Assembly: GCA_018398815.1 (NCBI GenBank)
Contig: CM031602.1
Coordinates: 102,038,511 to 102,102,510 of the forward strand
Length of the DNA stretch: 64,000 nucleotides
Source of the DNA: Conus ventricosus
Lineage: Eukaryota; Mollusca; Gastropoda; Neogastropoda; Conidae
Direction: 5' to 3'
The notes beneath the pieces were generated by a model. The model did not search any database, was not told the DNA's origin, and was given only the letters and a program-made list of their open reading frames with translations. This document shows positions 12,060 through 24,037 of this stretch, in pieces. Made by a program: the position numbers and the translations under genes. Numbering within the stretch: the stretch's first letter is position 1; every line of letters starts with the position of its first letter.

Positions 12060-12902
12060 ATGTCTCGAGGGCCAGAATCAAAAGCGCAGCCAGCTCCTAA
12101 ATGCATTGCAGTAGAGCAAAAAGACCTAGCAGACACAAACCGAGTTTGATCTAATAGGGTGTAAATAGGAAATGTTTATGGATTTGAGTACATGGATGAT
12201 GGGGTTTACAAACGAACAGAAATTGAAGATAAAAACGGCAGCAACATCCTAAACTGGAACAAATAAAAATTTTGAAACAACGATTACGGCAAATATGAAT
12301 ACAGGCTTTATAGACAAGACAATAACTGGGTCTTGCGTCCTGAAATAAACTGGGATTTAAATTCGACTTGTGAAGCCCCAATGTATACTTTGATAAAAAA
12401 AAAACACAATTTCAGAAAGGCTTTGAATGCAGGCGCCTTTCTTACTAGTCTGTTCCAGGAACACAACAGAAAAAGCAGATTGTAATAGATACATATAAAC
12501 GCGAATATGTGCTGAGCAAAAGAAGACCTTAGTTGAAGTGGGGATGACACGGTAACCTATAATTTATCCCAAACCGCCAATGCTTAACACTGCTACTTTG
12601 ATTTTTGTTTTATTAATTACTCCAGGGGAGTCTAATTCTAGTTTGCCAGAACATGCGTTAGCACGGGGAGTACAATTATCGTCTGGAAACTTGAATGGCC
12701 TCTTAAGCTTGTTATTGTTATTACCAAAATCAAAGATGAAATAAACACTTTCTTATCATCTGACAAGGTTACTGTGAATGTTGACAAAGACAAACTAACA
12801 GTACTCGACTTTATTTTCATTAAGTATGTTGATTTTATTGCGTTTTACTCTGTTGGTGAAGTGCTACCAGAAGGATTAATAAGAACATTTTTACAAAATT
12901 AA
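12060..12902 (+). pseudogene. Polinton MSRGP protein (copy 1)
   Basis: Third and most broken copy of an unrecognised gene, also at 40424 and 46529. The start context AAAGAAATGTCTCGAGGGCC is conserved, the ATG lying 18 bases after the ATPase stop. The region after the start aligns with LADTTDF and VYGFEYT of copy 4, and the end aligns with the last codons of copy 4 to a TAA at 12900. An intact form would be about 280 residues, without an obvious TM or signal peptide. No function assigned; its steady link to the ATPase suggests morphogenesis. Confidence 0.65.
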
Positions 12903-12913
12903 TTTGATTAAAA

Positions 12914-13256
12914 ATGGAGGTTCAACAGTTTAGGTTAGAGCAAATAACCGAACTCAAAAGGAAATAGAAAGCGACTTAGATAAGTATTAGGGCTACCAGA
13001 AAGAAATATGCTAAAGCTTTAAATACTCTTTCTTATGTAAATACTGGCTCATCAGCTGTAGCTAGCATAAGTGCTGGGTCTAGTGTTGCTGTTTTAGCTA
13101 CTGGGTTGGAGCGCCAGCCTCTTTAGCATTAGGGGGCCTTGGTTTAGGTTTAGGCGTTGTGTCTATGGTTGTACTTGCTGTTTTAAAAAAAAATAACTCC
13201 TAAATTACAAAAGCACACTGCCATTGTAGCCCTAGCATCAGCAAACTTTGTTCATT
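12914..13256 (+). pseudogene. Polinton membrane protein, N-terminal half (copy 1)
   Basis: The start MEVQQFRLEQ is followed in frame-shifted form by a charged amphipathic stretch (YRATRKKYAKALNTL in copy 4) and glycine/alanine-rich hydrophobic segments. The gene stops abruptly at 13256, where Nimb sequence begins; its C-terminal part is at 28471. Two membrane-spanning or fusion-type helices are plausible. About 25 bases present in copy 4 between the halves are missing at the insertion point. Confidence 0.75.
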
Positions 13257-16130
13257 TTTTGGACTTAGAAGGGCAGGTTCATACGGACCTAAGCGGGAGT
13301 GATCACTTTCCAATTTTTTATTTATTTTACGAAGCAAATGCAGGATTCCCCTTGGGAAACATGGAAGTCTCGCTCTGCAGATTGGAGTCTTTATCAGCAA
13401 CAGATTTTAAGTAGACTGCCTATGAATCTGTTGCGGAGTTATGATGATCCTGTTTTGCAGTTCACTAAGTGATAGTAGAGAGTGCCAAGGAAGCTATTCC
13501 CAAGTCCCATGATAAACCAAATAATGTCAAGACCCCTTGGTATGAAAAGAGTGCAAAATTTTAAAGGGGTAAGAGAAAAGGTGCTCAAAGACTATTTGCT
13601 AGGTTTCCTATGGGGGGAAAAAAGTTAAACATCAGGCGTGTAGGGCTAAGTGTTGATATACCTTTAAAACTAAGAAGAAAGAATCTTGGAAAATTTGTTG
13701 TTCAAATCTGTCCTTTAAGGTCAATTCAAGGAACGTCTGGAAACTAATCCATAAGATTAAGGGAAAGTCGGCTACATCAGTTATATAAATGTTTGCAAGT
13801 AAATGGATCGATTAATTACTAATAAAAAGGAGGTTGCTAAACTTGTTAGCTGTTACTAACCATCAAAATTCGTCAGCTGATCATTATTGCAAGGAATTCC
13901 AGGGTACCAAAAGATCAGCGCGTCAAAATCTTTGTTCCTTCGAGCCAGATAGTTCTGAGGATTACAACTGCGTTTTCAGCATGGATGAGTTAAAGGACGC
14001 CATTTTGAAAGCCAACAACTCAGCTCCTGGACCAGATGACATTCATTATCAATTTATTCAACATTTGCCAGCTGAGGGTTTAAAAATGCGTTGTTGTCTC
14101 TGTTTAATCATGTTTGGTGTTCAGGGTATTTTCCACCTTCTTGGAGAGAGGCGGTTGTTATCCCTATTCCTAAACCAGGGAAAGATCATTCGGATCCTAG
14201 CAACTATCGTCCTATAGCTCTCACTAGTTGCTTTTTGTAAAACTATGGAGAGAATAGAATATCTCGATTGTTATGGGAGTTAGAAATGTCTGGGGGCCTT
14301 AGATTTTCCCCGTGTGGATTTCGGAACAACCGCAGTACTACTGATCACCTGGTTCGATATGAGTCTTTTATCAGGAATGCTTTGGTTAATGGAGAACATG
14401 GAGTTTCTATTCATTTTGATTTAGAAAAAGCTTATGACACAACATGAGGCATGGAATTCTTCAGACTTGAAGGCACTTGATTTCAAAGGTAATTTACCAA
14501 TGTTTATTGCTAATTTTTTGTCTAAGCAGTGTTAGACTTCATTTGACTTTTTCGGATCCTTTTGAGCAGGGGATGGGTGTCCCTCAGGGTAGCATCCTTT
14601 CTCCACTTCTGTTCAATCTGAAGATTAATAACATCGTCCAGTCAGTAAAGTCTGGGATTGATAAGTCATTAAATTTTTTGATGACTTCTCCATCTCTGCC
14701 AAGGGGAAAACTTTGGTTGCAGCTGAGCGTCAACTTTAGTTGTGTGTTAATCGTGTTCAGCAGTGGGTTACTGAAAATGGATTTAAATTTTTAGCTACTA
14801 AGACAGAGTGTATTCATTTCCATAGGAAAAGATCTCGGTCTCACTGGTCAGTAATTAAAGTTTCCAAATAAGTGAAAATTTTGGGTTTTTTTTATAATAA
14901 GCTTTCTTTTTTGCCTCACATTAAGTACATTAAAACAATCTTGCCAGTCAGGTTTGAATGTTTTGAAGGTTATTAGTCATACTGATGGGAGCAGACAAAC
15001 GAACTTTGTTGCGATTGTATCGGGCTTTGGTGAGACCAAAGCTAGATTATGGGTGTGTGTATATGGTTCTGCACGAAAGTCTTACCTCAAAGCTCTTGAT
15101 CCAATTCATCATCAAGGACTGCAGATTGCTCTGGGAGCACTTCGCACATCTCCAAAAGAGAGTTTGTATGTTGAATCTGGTGAACCCTCTGGAGCTAAGG
15201 GGATGTGTCTTTCCATGAATTACTACCTGACACTGAGCGCTAATCCAGAAAACCCTGCCTATGATATTGTCACGAACCCGCCTTTTAGAGCCAAATATGA
15301 CTTAAACCCAAATGAGATTCCTCCACTGGCTATTCATATTTTGCCCCACTTCGGGCAGCTGGCATTGACCTTGATGCTGTTGATGAAAGGTCCATTACAG
15401 ACTGATTTACCCTCCTTGGAAGGTCGCCAATCCAGAGATTAATTTATATTTAACTCAATTTCGAAAGGAGGTCACCTCGAGTGCTGCATATAAACAACTT
15501 TATCTTGGACAATGTGAACTTTATAAAGATTTTATCAGATTTTTACTGATGGTTCTAAAAAAGGTGAGAGGCTGCAGCTGCCATTGTGTGTGATAACAAT
15601 TTCCAGGAGCCTACTTTGTTAAGATTGCGGGATTGGTCGTCTGTTTTATACTGCTGAACTGAAAGGCTTTAAATTTGGCCCTCAGTGCGGTGTCCAGGGC
15701 AGATCAGAATGATTTCCTTTTTTTATCGGATTCATTGTCGGCATTGTCGGCTTTATCGACAAGAAAGTGTCACATCCATTTTGGCTGATATTCATGATCT
15801 TCATACTCAGCTTGTCTCTTTGGAAAGCATATAGGTTTCTTGTGGGTCCCCAGCCACATGGGAATCTATGGTAACTCAATGGTGGACAAAGCAGCCAAAC
15901 AAGCTCTCGGTGCAAGTCTTTCAGGAGGCCTATGCAGTTTGTTCCTCACTCTGATCTACGTCATAAATCTAGTTTGTATTGTCGTGAACTGTGGCAGAGT
16001 GAATGGTGTAAACAAATTCATAATAAATTGTTGCAAATTTGCCCAGATTTAACCAATGCTTTCCCATCGGTGGTACGTAACGTAAAGAGGAATCGGTTTT
16101 GTCACGGTTACATTTTGGGCACAGCTATAT
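13257..16130 (+). pseudogene. LINE ORF2: endonuclease end, reverse transcriptase, RNase H
   Basis: The end of the endonuclease (LSGSDHFPIF equivalent, broken) is at 13290-13410. The RT entry NSAPGPDDIHYQFIQH is at 14010-14065, and the bases for PIPKPGKDHSDPSNYRPIAL at about 14162-14222. An FDLEKAYDT motif near 14420 and a GVPQGS..SPLLFNL motif near 14575-14625 follow. Late RT (LVRPKLDYG) is near 15030. RNase H is at about 15540-15920, with DGSKK, a TAEL-type box, DSLSALS and SHMGIYGNSMVDKAAK. Many frameshifts; inactive. Confidence 0.85.
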
Positions 16131-16537
16131 AACGCACAGTTGGATTTTCAGAAGGAAACCCCCCAGGGTGTTTGCGTGTGACAGCTTGTTCAGTGTTAAT
16201 CTTTTTTTTGACAGAATGTGCTAATTTGATGTGTACCAAGAGAATTCTTTTCACCAGTGATTTATGGGTTCTTTTTCGTGAGATTTCTGTAAAATCTTAT
16301 GTTTTTCTTTTTTGAAAGAGGTAAACTTATTTTATAAAATATAGTGTTTTAATAATATATACAGGTTCGTGGGAGTTGAACAGAAAATTTGTCCTTTTGT
16401 CCTCATAAATTTTAAGCGATGTTTAATACTATATGGGTATTTGTATCAAGAACTCAGATATGATAGCTGAGTCCTGATTTGGCTCCTAGTAGCCCCGCGG
16501 ACCCTATACACACTAACTAGCTAACTAACTAACTAAC
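13257..16537 (+). mobile_element. Nimb/I-like LINE, 5'-truncated (first copy)
   Basis: It begins inside the endonuclease domain (compare 60073 in the third copy) and runs through RT and RNase H to a 3' tail of CTAA repeats at 16511-16537. Insertion into the Polinton membrane gene fixes the left junction at 13256. The right end is followed directly by a second truncated copy. Presence of an RNase H domain places it in the I superclade; Nimb is my best clade guess from the wording of the protein. Confidence 0.85.
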
Positions 16538-16630
16538 CCCGGGTAGCATCCTTTCTCCCACTTCTGTTCAATCTGAAGATTAATAACATCGTCCAGTCAG
16601 TAAAGTCGGGAAATTGATAAGCCCATTATT

Positions 16631-17691
16631 TGTCACACTGTCCACTTTTGCACACACGAAATTCATGACAGAAATGTACTCCATACGAAACACGCAATCT
16701 TTCCAATCAACCAAAAGGGCGCACTACCGAATGTTTTTTTCTTCTCCCCCTCTCCTTCGGAAAAACACTTTTACTAAATCACATCAAACAATTTATAAAC
16801 AGATTTTATACATGTATCTCCCCTTTAAACACTGAAGATAAACTAATTCATTCAAGATTCTATAAAGTCAGGGCCTTCACATTACATTACCCAAAATCCA
16901 ACCAGGAAAAATAAATAACTCCTGTAATCATTGATACCATGCCTGCATCAGTTATAAGACTCCATACTGTCACGATTCCCTGTCTCCTCCCAGACATCAT
17001 ATCGCCCCCTTGATTTTTCCCCGTCACTGAGATACGAGTTCCGACTCCTCTCCCTCGACTTCTCCTGTCACTGGAGAGATGATAGTTCCAACTCCTCTCC
17101 CTCGACTTCTCCTGTCACTGGAGAGATGATGAGTTCCAACTCCTCTCCCTGGAGTTTTTACTTGCTGGGCTGAACAAACCGGTGTGTTCCCACACCATGG
17201 CCATCTTTAACCCCTCACGGTGAAAGGTGAAGGGCGAAGGGCTGAAACACGAAAAAGGGTTCGTGTAAGTAACCTGCTTCCCAATTTAAAATTATGAATT
17301 CTTTCTTTCTCTTTTCTTTAGGTATTCCCCTGTAGCTTTCCCCCGACTATCTATGGCTCACCTGGTAATGACTGTCACAGTGAGACCAGCGTCCTAACAT
17401 TTTTCGAGTCTCTAGCCATCTCTGGCTAAAACTGATTCTTTCCTCCCTCCTCCTAGTGAGTGCATACTCAGTGTTCAAAACACATGACCAGCACCTTACC
17501 AGCCCTTATTAAACTATCTCTCAATGGTCACTTTCACCCAATGACCCCATTTGTTTCTTTAATGAGTCATTCTCACAATTTTTTGGGGGAAACGCCCGCT
17601 ACCTAGTCAAGCCACATGAATATTTTTTCCTTTTTAGTTGTGGCAGGGGGAAATGATTCCTATCACTAACTACATGTGATGGAGCGTCACA
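16631..17691 (-). repeat. Long terminal repeat (3' LTR of the minus-strand Gypsy)
   Basis: 1061 bases, matching 24038-25081 along its full length with indels. It holds a tandem of CTCCTCTCCCTCGACTTCTC units (17045-17150). Ends are TGTCACACTG and GGAGCGTCACA. The differing indels in the two LTRs mean the insertion is not very recent. Confidence 0.92.
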
Positions 17692-18534
17692 TGCCTTGAT
17701 GTGGAGGCTACGTCACATGACACCCCCCATCCGGGGGTAAAAAAAAACTTTCTCCAAAAATTTTTTTTTTAAAGGGATAACAACTTCACTTAAAACACAT
17801 CTTCAGCCATGAATCTCAAATGTGTAACCATCACACATGATTCACCAAATTTATAATCAATGTATAGAACAATCATCATGATCCACCATAAATAGCATAT
17901 TTCAAACTTTCAGTTTTTTCAAAATAAAGACATTCATAATTGATCCCCCACATCTCACAAAATACATTTCACAAATTACATGTATAAAAGAATAGGGATA
18001 TTAACAATTCAAAGTACAAATTGTGTTTATATATTAAGATGTGAAGCACATATTTTCCCTTGATCTTTGTCTCACATCATATGTTACAAAACCCTCATGA
18101 AAATGAAATATTTCAAAGTGTAAATGTTTCCAATAGACATGTAAACAAAATAAACATAGTTCAAACATAGTTCTTTTCCCACAGTAATGTTATAGTCCAT
18201 TGAAACATTTTCCATTGTTGAAAACGAACTATTAAAAAAATAGGTTTGTCGCACTGCACAATCAAAACAGGTGTATTTACATTTCTAAAGAGTTATTTGC
18301 TCATGACACATACCATATATTCATCTTCACAAGCACGTTAGACATAAAAAGTACATGATGATTTTTTCATTGTTTACGAAATAATTAAGCAAAAAATAAT
18401 ATTATACATCAACATCAAGAAGTTTTGCTTGTAAAACATATAGTTACTTCAACAAGCAAATCAAGCATAAATACCACTTGATTTAAATAGTCAGTAGCAT
18501 ACAATGCACTGTCAATGTGAGCACACCGTAATCA
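17692..18534. other. AT-rich internal segment with no gene; RNase H expected here
   Basis: Between the RT end and the 3' LTR a Gypsy element should carry RNase H. I could not read one in any frame. The sequence is AT-rich with TTCACA and CATCA repeats and resembles non-coding DNA. Either RNase H was lost or it has decayed beyond recognition. Confidence 0.6.
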
Positions 18535-19640
18535 TCAAGAAAGACAAAAAACAAGAATAGTCTTTCCCCTGAAGACAGTTAGATTTGTCCATGAATATTC
18601 ATACACTTTGAAATAAATCTGCCATGACATTTTGTGTTCCCCCACTGGTTCAATGGTAAATTGGTTTAAGGGTAAGATAAAATCTTCCACTTTCTTTTCC
18701 TTCTGCATCATTTTTCCCACTAAAATAATGTGACCCCAAAAAACTCGTGATTTTTGAAAACCTGCACGAATGTTGGAGGGTCTCGCAGTCAGACCAAAAC
18801 TTCTGATCTGGAAAAAACATTTTCGTAAGTTAGAAAGGAGGCACTCCATGACTTTTGCACCCAAACAAAATGTCGTCAAAAAACTGACTGCCCCCACATT
18901 CATGGATTTTCAGGGCTCGCATCATCTAGCAAAAGAAGCGGGAGCATTTTGCAAACCGAATGGCATTTCGTCCTTTGGGAAAAAGACCAAAATGGTTTTG
19001 AAATGCTGTCTTTTCCTTGTCACTTCAGCCATTGGAATCTGCCAGTATCCTTTAGTCAAGTCTATTTTCCCACAAAAAAATTTTCCTTCTGAGAGCTGAC
19101 ACAGAACTAAAGTTCTTCATGTCTGGGATGGCTGGGCATCGAACACAGTGATCTTATTTAATTTCCGTAATCGATGTAGAACCGCACCGAGCCATCAGGT
19201 TTGTCCACCAGTGCAACTGGGACTGTAGGGAGATGTAGAAGGTTCTATGACCTTTAAACCCAAAGCATTACTTGTTTTCCCCCTCGACAACCTCTATTTT
19301 TTTGCAAATGGGAGGGGTATGGTCTGGTTCGCACTGGTGTTTCAGCAGTTAACTGAATACTATGGGGTTCAATACCATCACTGTACCTGGGGTATCTGTC
19401 AACACATCCTGGAAGCTTTCAAAATTTCTTTGAGGTGTTCGTCTGACTTAACAAACAAATCATTCGACAGAACCACATCATCATGGGTTTCACCTTTGAT
19501 AGACAAGTAGGAAGGGTACAACATCATCTGCACGGGTAATGTTAACACTCCTACATTTGCTGTTTTCACAACCTTTGACCTGTCCCGTACGTTACATTGG
19601 GTACAAAATCACCTGATAATATCGTCATTTTCACATCAGT
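18535..19640 (-). pseudogene. Gypsy reverse transcriptase
   Basis: Reading the minus strand, IEPSTSPYS at about 19240 is followed by RKLNKITVFDAQP (near 19150), KIDLTKGYWQIPMAEVTR (near 19050), MPFGLQNAPASFAR (near 18950) and GLTARPSNIRAGFQK (near 18770). These are the ordered RT blocks of Ty3/Gypsy elements. The catalytic YxDD region near 18890 reads SFLTTF, so the active site is lost. A linker resembling the integrase-to-RT connector (LFVKSDEHLKEILKA) lies at about 19430. Several frameshifts and stops; inactive. Confidence 0.85.
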
Positions 19641-20760
19641 TTCGACATAGGACATATCCACTCAACTGACGGGTTTTGATGGCAACATTTGTACGTTCAA
19701 CATACTTCTTAAAACATTTCACATGGAATACCTTCTCAGTGTTTGCCTTTTTGATCTTATAATTAACTGCAAAAATTTTTTTCGACCACCTGAAAGGACC
19801 CTTTCCACATAACACGAAGCTTGTTAGTTCATCATGAGTAGTAAAAGGGACTTTATCTCCACACTGAAGGAACGTGCCTTTGCTTTTCTGCTGCAAAGAC
19901 CTTGTACACATCTTTTTTCTATCAGCTGACTGTTGATCAAGCTCCCATGCTCCTTCAAACGATTATGCAGTTCATAAACGTATTGGTAAACAGTTTTTAC
20001 TGTCAGGTATGTCCGTCTTTTTCGTCCATTGGGTCCATCCGTAGATCCAAAGGACCCCTTCGTGAGTGTCCGAAAAGAAGCTCGAATGTGAGAATCCCAG
20101 CGTTTCGTTCGGCTTTCCTGTATGCGAAAAGCAAAGCCGATTGAAACGATCCCATTCATGGGTTTCCCTGCCTTGCAACCTTTCTCAACAGGACTTTAAC
20201 GTTCCATGAAACGTTCAACCATGCCATTCGATTGGGATGATATGGCGTGGTTAAAAGGAAGAGATTGACAACAGTCTGTAAATTTCTCTCATGAGATGGG
20301 AAATGAATTGCTTCCACAATCCGAGAGAATTTTGTCTGGAAGACCCACTCTGGAAAAAATCGCAAGTAAGGCTTCATCGACAGACACTGTATCAATTTTC
20401 TTCATGGAATCGCTTCTGGATACCTTGTCGCTGTATCCCCAAAGTTAAGATATAGCGATATCCGGAAGAAGACAGTGGTAAAGGCCCACCAAGATCAATA
20501 CCACCTTCCGAAATGGGACGGAAATGAGAGGCTTTTTGTGCAAAGTGCAAAATGGGACGCGAAAATTTCTGAATGCCCTTTGGCAGATGTCCACTTTAGC
20601 GGCATATTTTTGTAACTTCCTTTGTGACACCTGGCCAATAAAAAAATCAAGAACTCTCTTTAATGTTCTTTTGATTCCGCAGTGACCAGCGAACAATGCA
20701 TCATGAGCCGTGTGTATTACTGTCTCTCTAAGTGGCTTTGGAACGACAACTTGTTTGTTG
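19641..20760 (-). pseudogene. Gypsy integrase, placed upstream of RT
   Basis: The zinc-binding domain reads HDALFAGHCGIKRTLKRVLD then VDICQRAF (20700-20580), the HHCC pattern of retroviral-type integrases. The core follows with LPLSSSGYRYILTL (near 20460) and equivalents of TTPYHPN....WLN (near 20230). The C-terminal part has WDRFNRLCF (20150), GFSHSSFFSDTHEGVL (20080) and YKIKKANTEKVFHVKCFKKY (19760-19700), typical of integrase ends. Multiple frameshifts. Lying 5' of RT in the element's reading direction, it is the basis for the Gmr1-like call. Confidence 0.85.
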
Positions 20761-20933
20761 TCCTGTCCAGGTAAAACACCTGTAGAAATGCCAAGTCCCA
20801 GTATGTACGTTGGTTTGTCCGTTGTATGTCAGTGACAGTCTGTTTAGCAGCATAAAGTATTGTCGTCAGCGTGCGGTCTTTAAACCCCGCATTTCTTTTT
20901 GATCATCTGGGTAATCTGGAGTTCATCCAGTTT

Positions 20934-21300
20934 TTAGATTTTAGCGGCTTTGTACCTTTCCCTGCTCATGATGTCTGATCGGGTACTCACAAGACAAGGA
21001 ATGAACGATTTTTCCAGCACCACCAGTACCGTAGCGACACCTGCAAATTGCCCAAGATCAAGTCGCAGACTGGTTTTTCGATAACACAGGCGGTAGAAAT
21101 CCGGAATAGTACGGTGTATCACCGAAATTTTCGCCAGCAAAACGTTTCAATCTTGCCTCCAAACGACCTACACTTTTGGACAGTGTTTTAGATACTGTTT
21201 TGAAGCACGAAAGATTTTCTTACACCACGGTGGTGCACCCAGTGTCTCGCAAAACCGAAGCCTGCAATCCGTTGATGGCTCCGTTTTCTAACACCGGTCC
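20934..21300 (-). pseudogene. Gypsy aspartic protease
   Basis: LRDTGCTTVV near 21250 is the D-T-G catalytic box of Ty3/Gypsy proteases. LDLGQFAGV (21060) and the downstream LVSTRSDIMSR (20990) match the end of protease and the following linker. Retroviral-type proteases cleave Gag-Pol. Stops and frameshifts intervene. Confidence 0.7.
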
Positions 21301-21384
21301 ATCAACCCCATTGATTTTGGTGCCAAAACAAGGGCCCCCTTCACAATCAGTGGAGACTAATACGGTTTTGAATCATTTGGTTTG

Positions 21385-22430
21385 AAAGGGCAATTCTTTT
21401 TCAAATGGAACTTTCAATCACAAAAGAAACATCGCATTGTCTGACGCAGCTGACTGATTTGTGAACTTTTGTTCGTCCACGAACTGCCCAAAAGGGCTAA
21501 CGCGTGGTCGTTGCCACGACCTCGGAACGTTTTCTGAGGAGCAACGGTTTTTTCCGGGGGTGAGTCTGGTACTGACGAAAGTCACTCGAACCGCGGAAAG
21601 ATCCCTGTCCATTCCCAGGATAGTATATCCTTGAAAGGGCCCAGAATGACCCACGGTTTCCTTTCCCGTAACTTCCCTGTCCCTAACTTTCCCCGTCCCG
21701 ATGGGGTAGTACATGACGCAAAGAGACTCAAAGATGAAAATCTCCTTCCTACCACGCCCTTATCTGGTGAGCGATACAATACTGATCAGCCATCTGACAC
21801 ATTTCCTCAACGCTTCAAATGCCTTTCTTAAGGAAAGTGGCCAGATCTTTGCTCACGCCTGGAAAAGTTTGTCCCCTAAGAAGGGATCCCCAGTGATTGA
21901 AAAGTTTTTTCTTTTTGATAAATCGACCATCGATCTAAACAATGACTCATACGAATTAGAAAAAGACGGAAATGATTCTCCTTTGTCAGGGGGCCCAGAA
22001 CGGGAAAAGTTCGCGAAAACGATCGGGAGAACATTGAAAAATTTTTTGAGGGTTCTTCTTTCAACTATCCCAAGTTAAATTTTGTTTCGCCGCGATGTGT
22101 GGGACAGTGCCAAAGCGCACCCTTAAACAACGACGCAATATACAATTCCACTTGTCCTTTGGGCCCAACCGCAAGACGTTGCGTGGACATTCAAATCGGA
22201 AAAGAAAACTATCGACGTCTCCGTTTTTTTCCCGAAAAGGCGGTAACTTTGGAATATAAAGCAGATTTTGATGAGGCGCGCTTGCGACCCGACTGGTGGA
22301 GCGGTGGAGGTTCTCTCGATGCCTGTATTCTTCTAATTTCAGGATTTGGGCCCCTAATTCTAACTGCCTCAACTTATATTGAAAGTTCTTTATCTTCAGC
22401 TTCCCTCTGTAAATTTTTTTCTTCAATTTC
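21385..22430 (-). pseudogene. Gypsy Gag: capsid region and zinc knuckle
   Basis: The capsid region starts with LYIPKLPPFREKNGDVDSFL (22260-22200), followed by AAKQNLTWDS (22090) and, in further frames, a segment resembling the SCAN-like capsid fold (FRSGPP, SYESFFDRW and KDLATFLKERHLKR equivalents, 22020-21810). A CX2CX4HX4C zinc knuckle (CFFCD.KFH....C) lies at 21385-21430, with a stop inside it. Gag would package the RNA genome. Inactive. Confidence 0.75.
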
Positions 22431-22489
22431 AGCTTCCCCCTGTAGTCTTTTATCTTTAAAATCTAGTTTTCCTTTCTTCACTTTTTAGT

Positions 22490-24037
22490 TTCCTTTGATT
22501 TTCTTTTTTCTCTCTATTTCCTTTGATTTTCTTCTCTCTCCAGTTTACTTTGATTTTCTTCTCTCTCCTTAAGCCTGGGCTGCCGTATCTATGCATGTTG
22601 CAAAATAGTTGGGAATTTTTTCTCCATCAAAACCCAAGCGTTCCGCTTGTTGAACATATTTTTCAAAATCATCCATTAAGACCGTCAACAGATAAAACAC
22701 AAAACAATTTATAAGTATGAATAAAAATAAGGCGATATATGATATGCTAATGTTTCACAAAACGTAATTATAATATATACAAATAAAGAATTCAATTCCG
22801 GTAGAAACAGAAACACCCTTTCTAAAACAAGGGAGATATGAAACACAAGGGAAAGTATTTTTTCCAGAAGTATTTTGTTCTCGAAAATAGGTATCAAATT
22901 GTAATTTAAAAAAAAATGAACGTTCAATGCTAATCTGTTTTTTTCCTAAGAAAGGAAAAAAACACAATAAAGTTTTCTGAAAATAATTCTTTAAAGTTTT
23001 AGTTCTTGAATGTTTTTGTTGTCAGTCTTTCTTACTTACTTTCAAATGAATTTACAAACAATTTATCCCTTATACAAAAAATGAATATAAATTTACAAAA
23101 CAAATGGAAGCACAAACAAGTAAAAAGAAGAGAGAAATACAAACTACGGAAATCCTACCTAAAAGATGAAAATTTGAAAAAAACTAGATAGGAAACTTAT
23201 TGAGGAAAGGTTTAAGAGGTTTGAAAAAGGGGTGAAAAGGAAATGAACGAAACACAGATCGGAACAGTAAGAAGAAATCAAGAAAAGCAAAAGAAGCCCT
23301 CAACAGCACCCTAGTGGTCACTGTCCTCCCGTGAAACTGGGGACGGAAAACAAATCACGCAAAAAAATCCACAACACTACAGTAATAATACAAAATGATT
23401 AACAATCAATCAATAAATGCACATTCCCCAACGCAAAGAAGAAATCCCAAAAACCAAAAAAACAATAGAAAAATTTATTAGGGGGAGTTTTCCCCGCACT
23501 TGTCAACCTCTGTCCTGTTGAAGGAGACAAGGTCTTCAAACTCTGGGGAAAAGGGACTATTTGAAATCAAACATAGGACAGAGAAAGAAAAAAAACAACA
23601 ACAACAAAATAAACCTGAAAAGGCTATCACGGCTGCTCCCACTCTTGAACTAACCGCTCAATGTAGCGAGAAGCGGTGGGGGTCACCGATCAGGGGAAAA
23701 AGGGCAAAATAGGACTGACAAACAAAAAAAAAAACTAGCAAAACTGAGAGTCAGAATTAAGAGAGAAGTCCTCACTCGCACTGAAAATAAATTCACTCAC
23801 CACACACACAAACAAAAAAAAACAAATGCAATATTATACTTAATAAATAATTTGACGAACTCTTTTTCTTTTTCCTTCCCTCAAACGCTTTAGGGTAAAA
23901 TCAAAATTTTTTTTTCAGGCCCCGAGGGTACAAACACAAATCTTTTTCCCCTTTTTTCCTTCCCTCAAACCCTTGAGGGACAAATCAAAATCTTTTTTCC
24001 CAGGGGGAAAACAACGGCAGCTACGTCGGGTCACCAC
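22490..24037 (-). other. Gypsy leader with tRNA-Trp primer-binding site
   Basis: Immediately next to the LTR at 24038, the minus strand reads TGGTGACCCGACGT. It matches the complement of the tRNA-Trp 3' end (TGGTGACCCCGACGT) except for one missing C. tRNA-Trp is a known LTR-element primer, for example in avian leukosis virus. The remaining leader is low-complexity pyrimidine or AT-rich DNA without a recognised gene. Confidence 0.7.

Noticed and set aside
23500..23712. Lys/Gln-rich 70-residue ORF in the Gypsy leader
   Set aside because: Opposite strand to the element, low complexity, no counterpart elsewhere.
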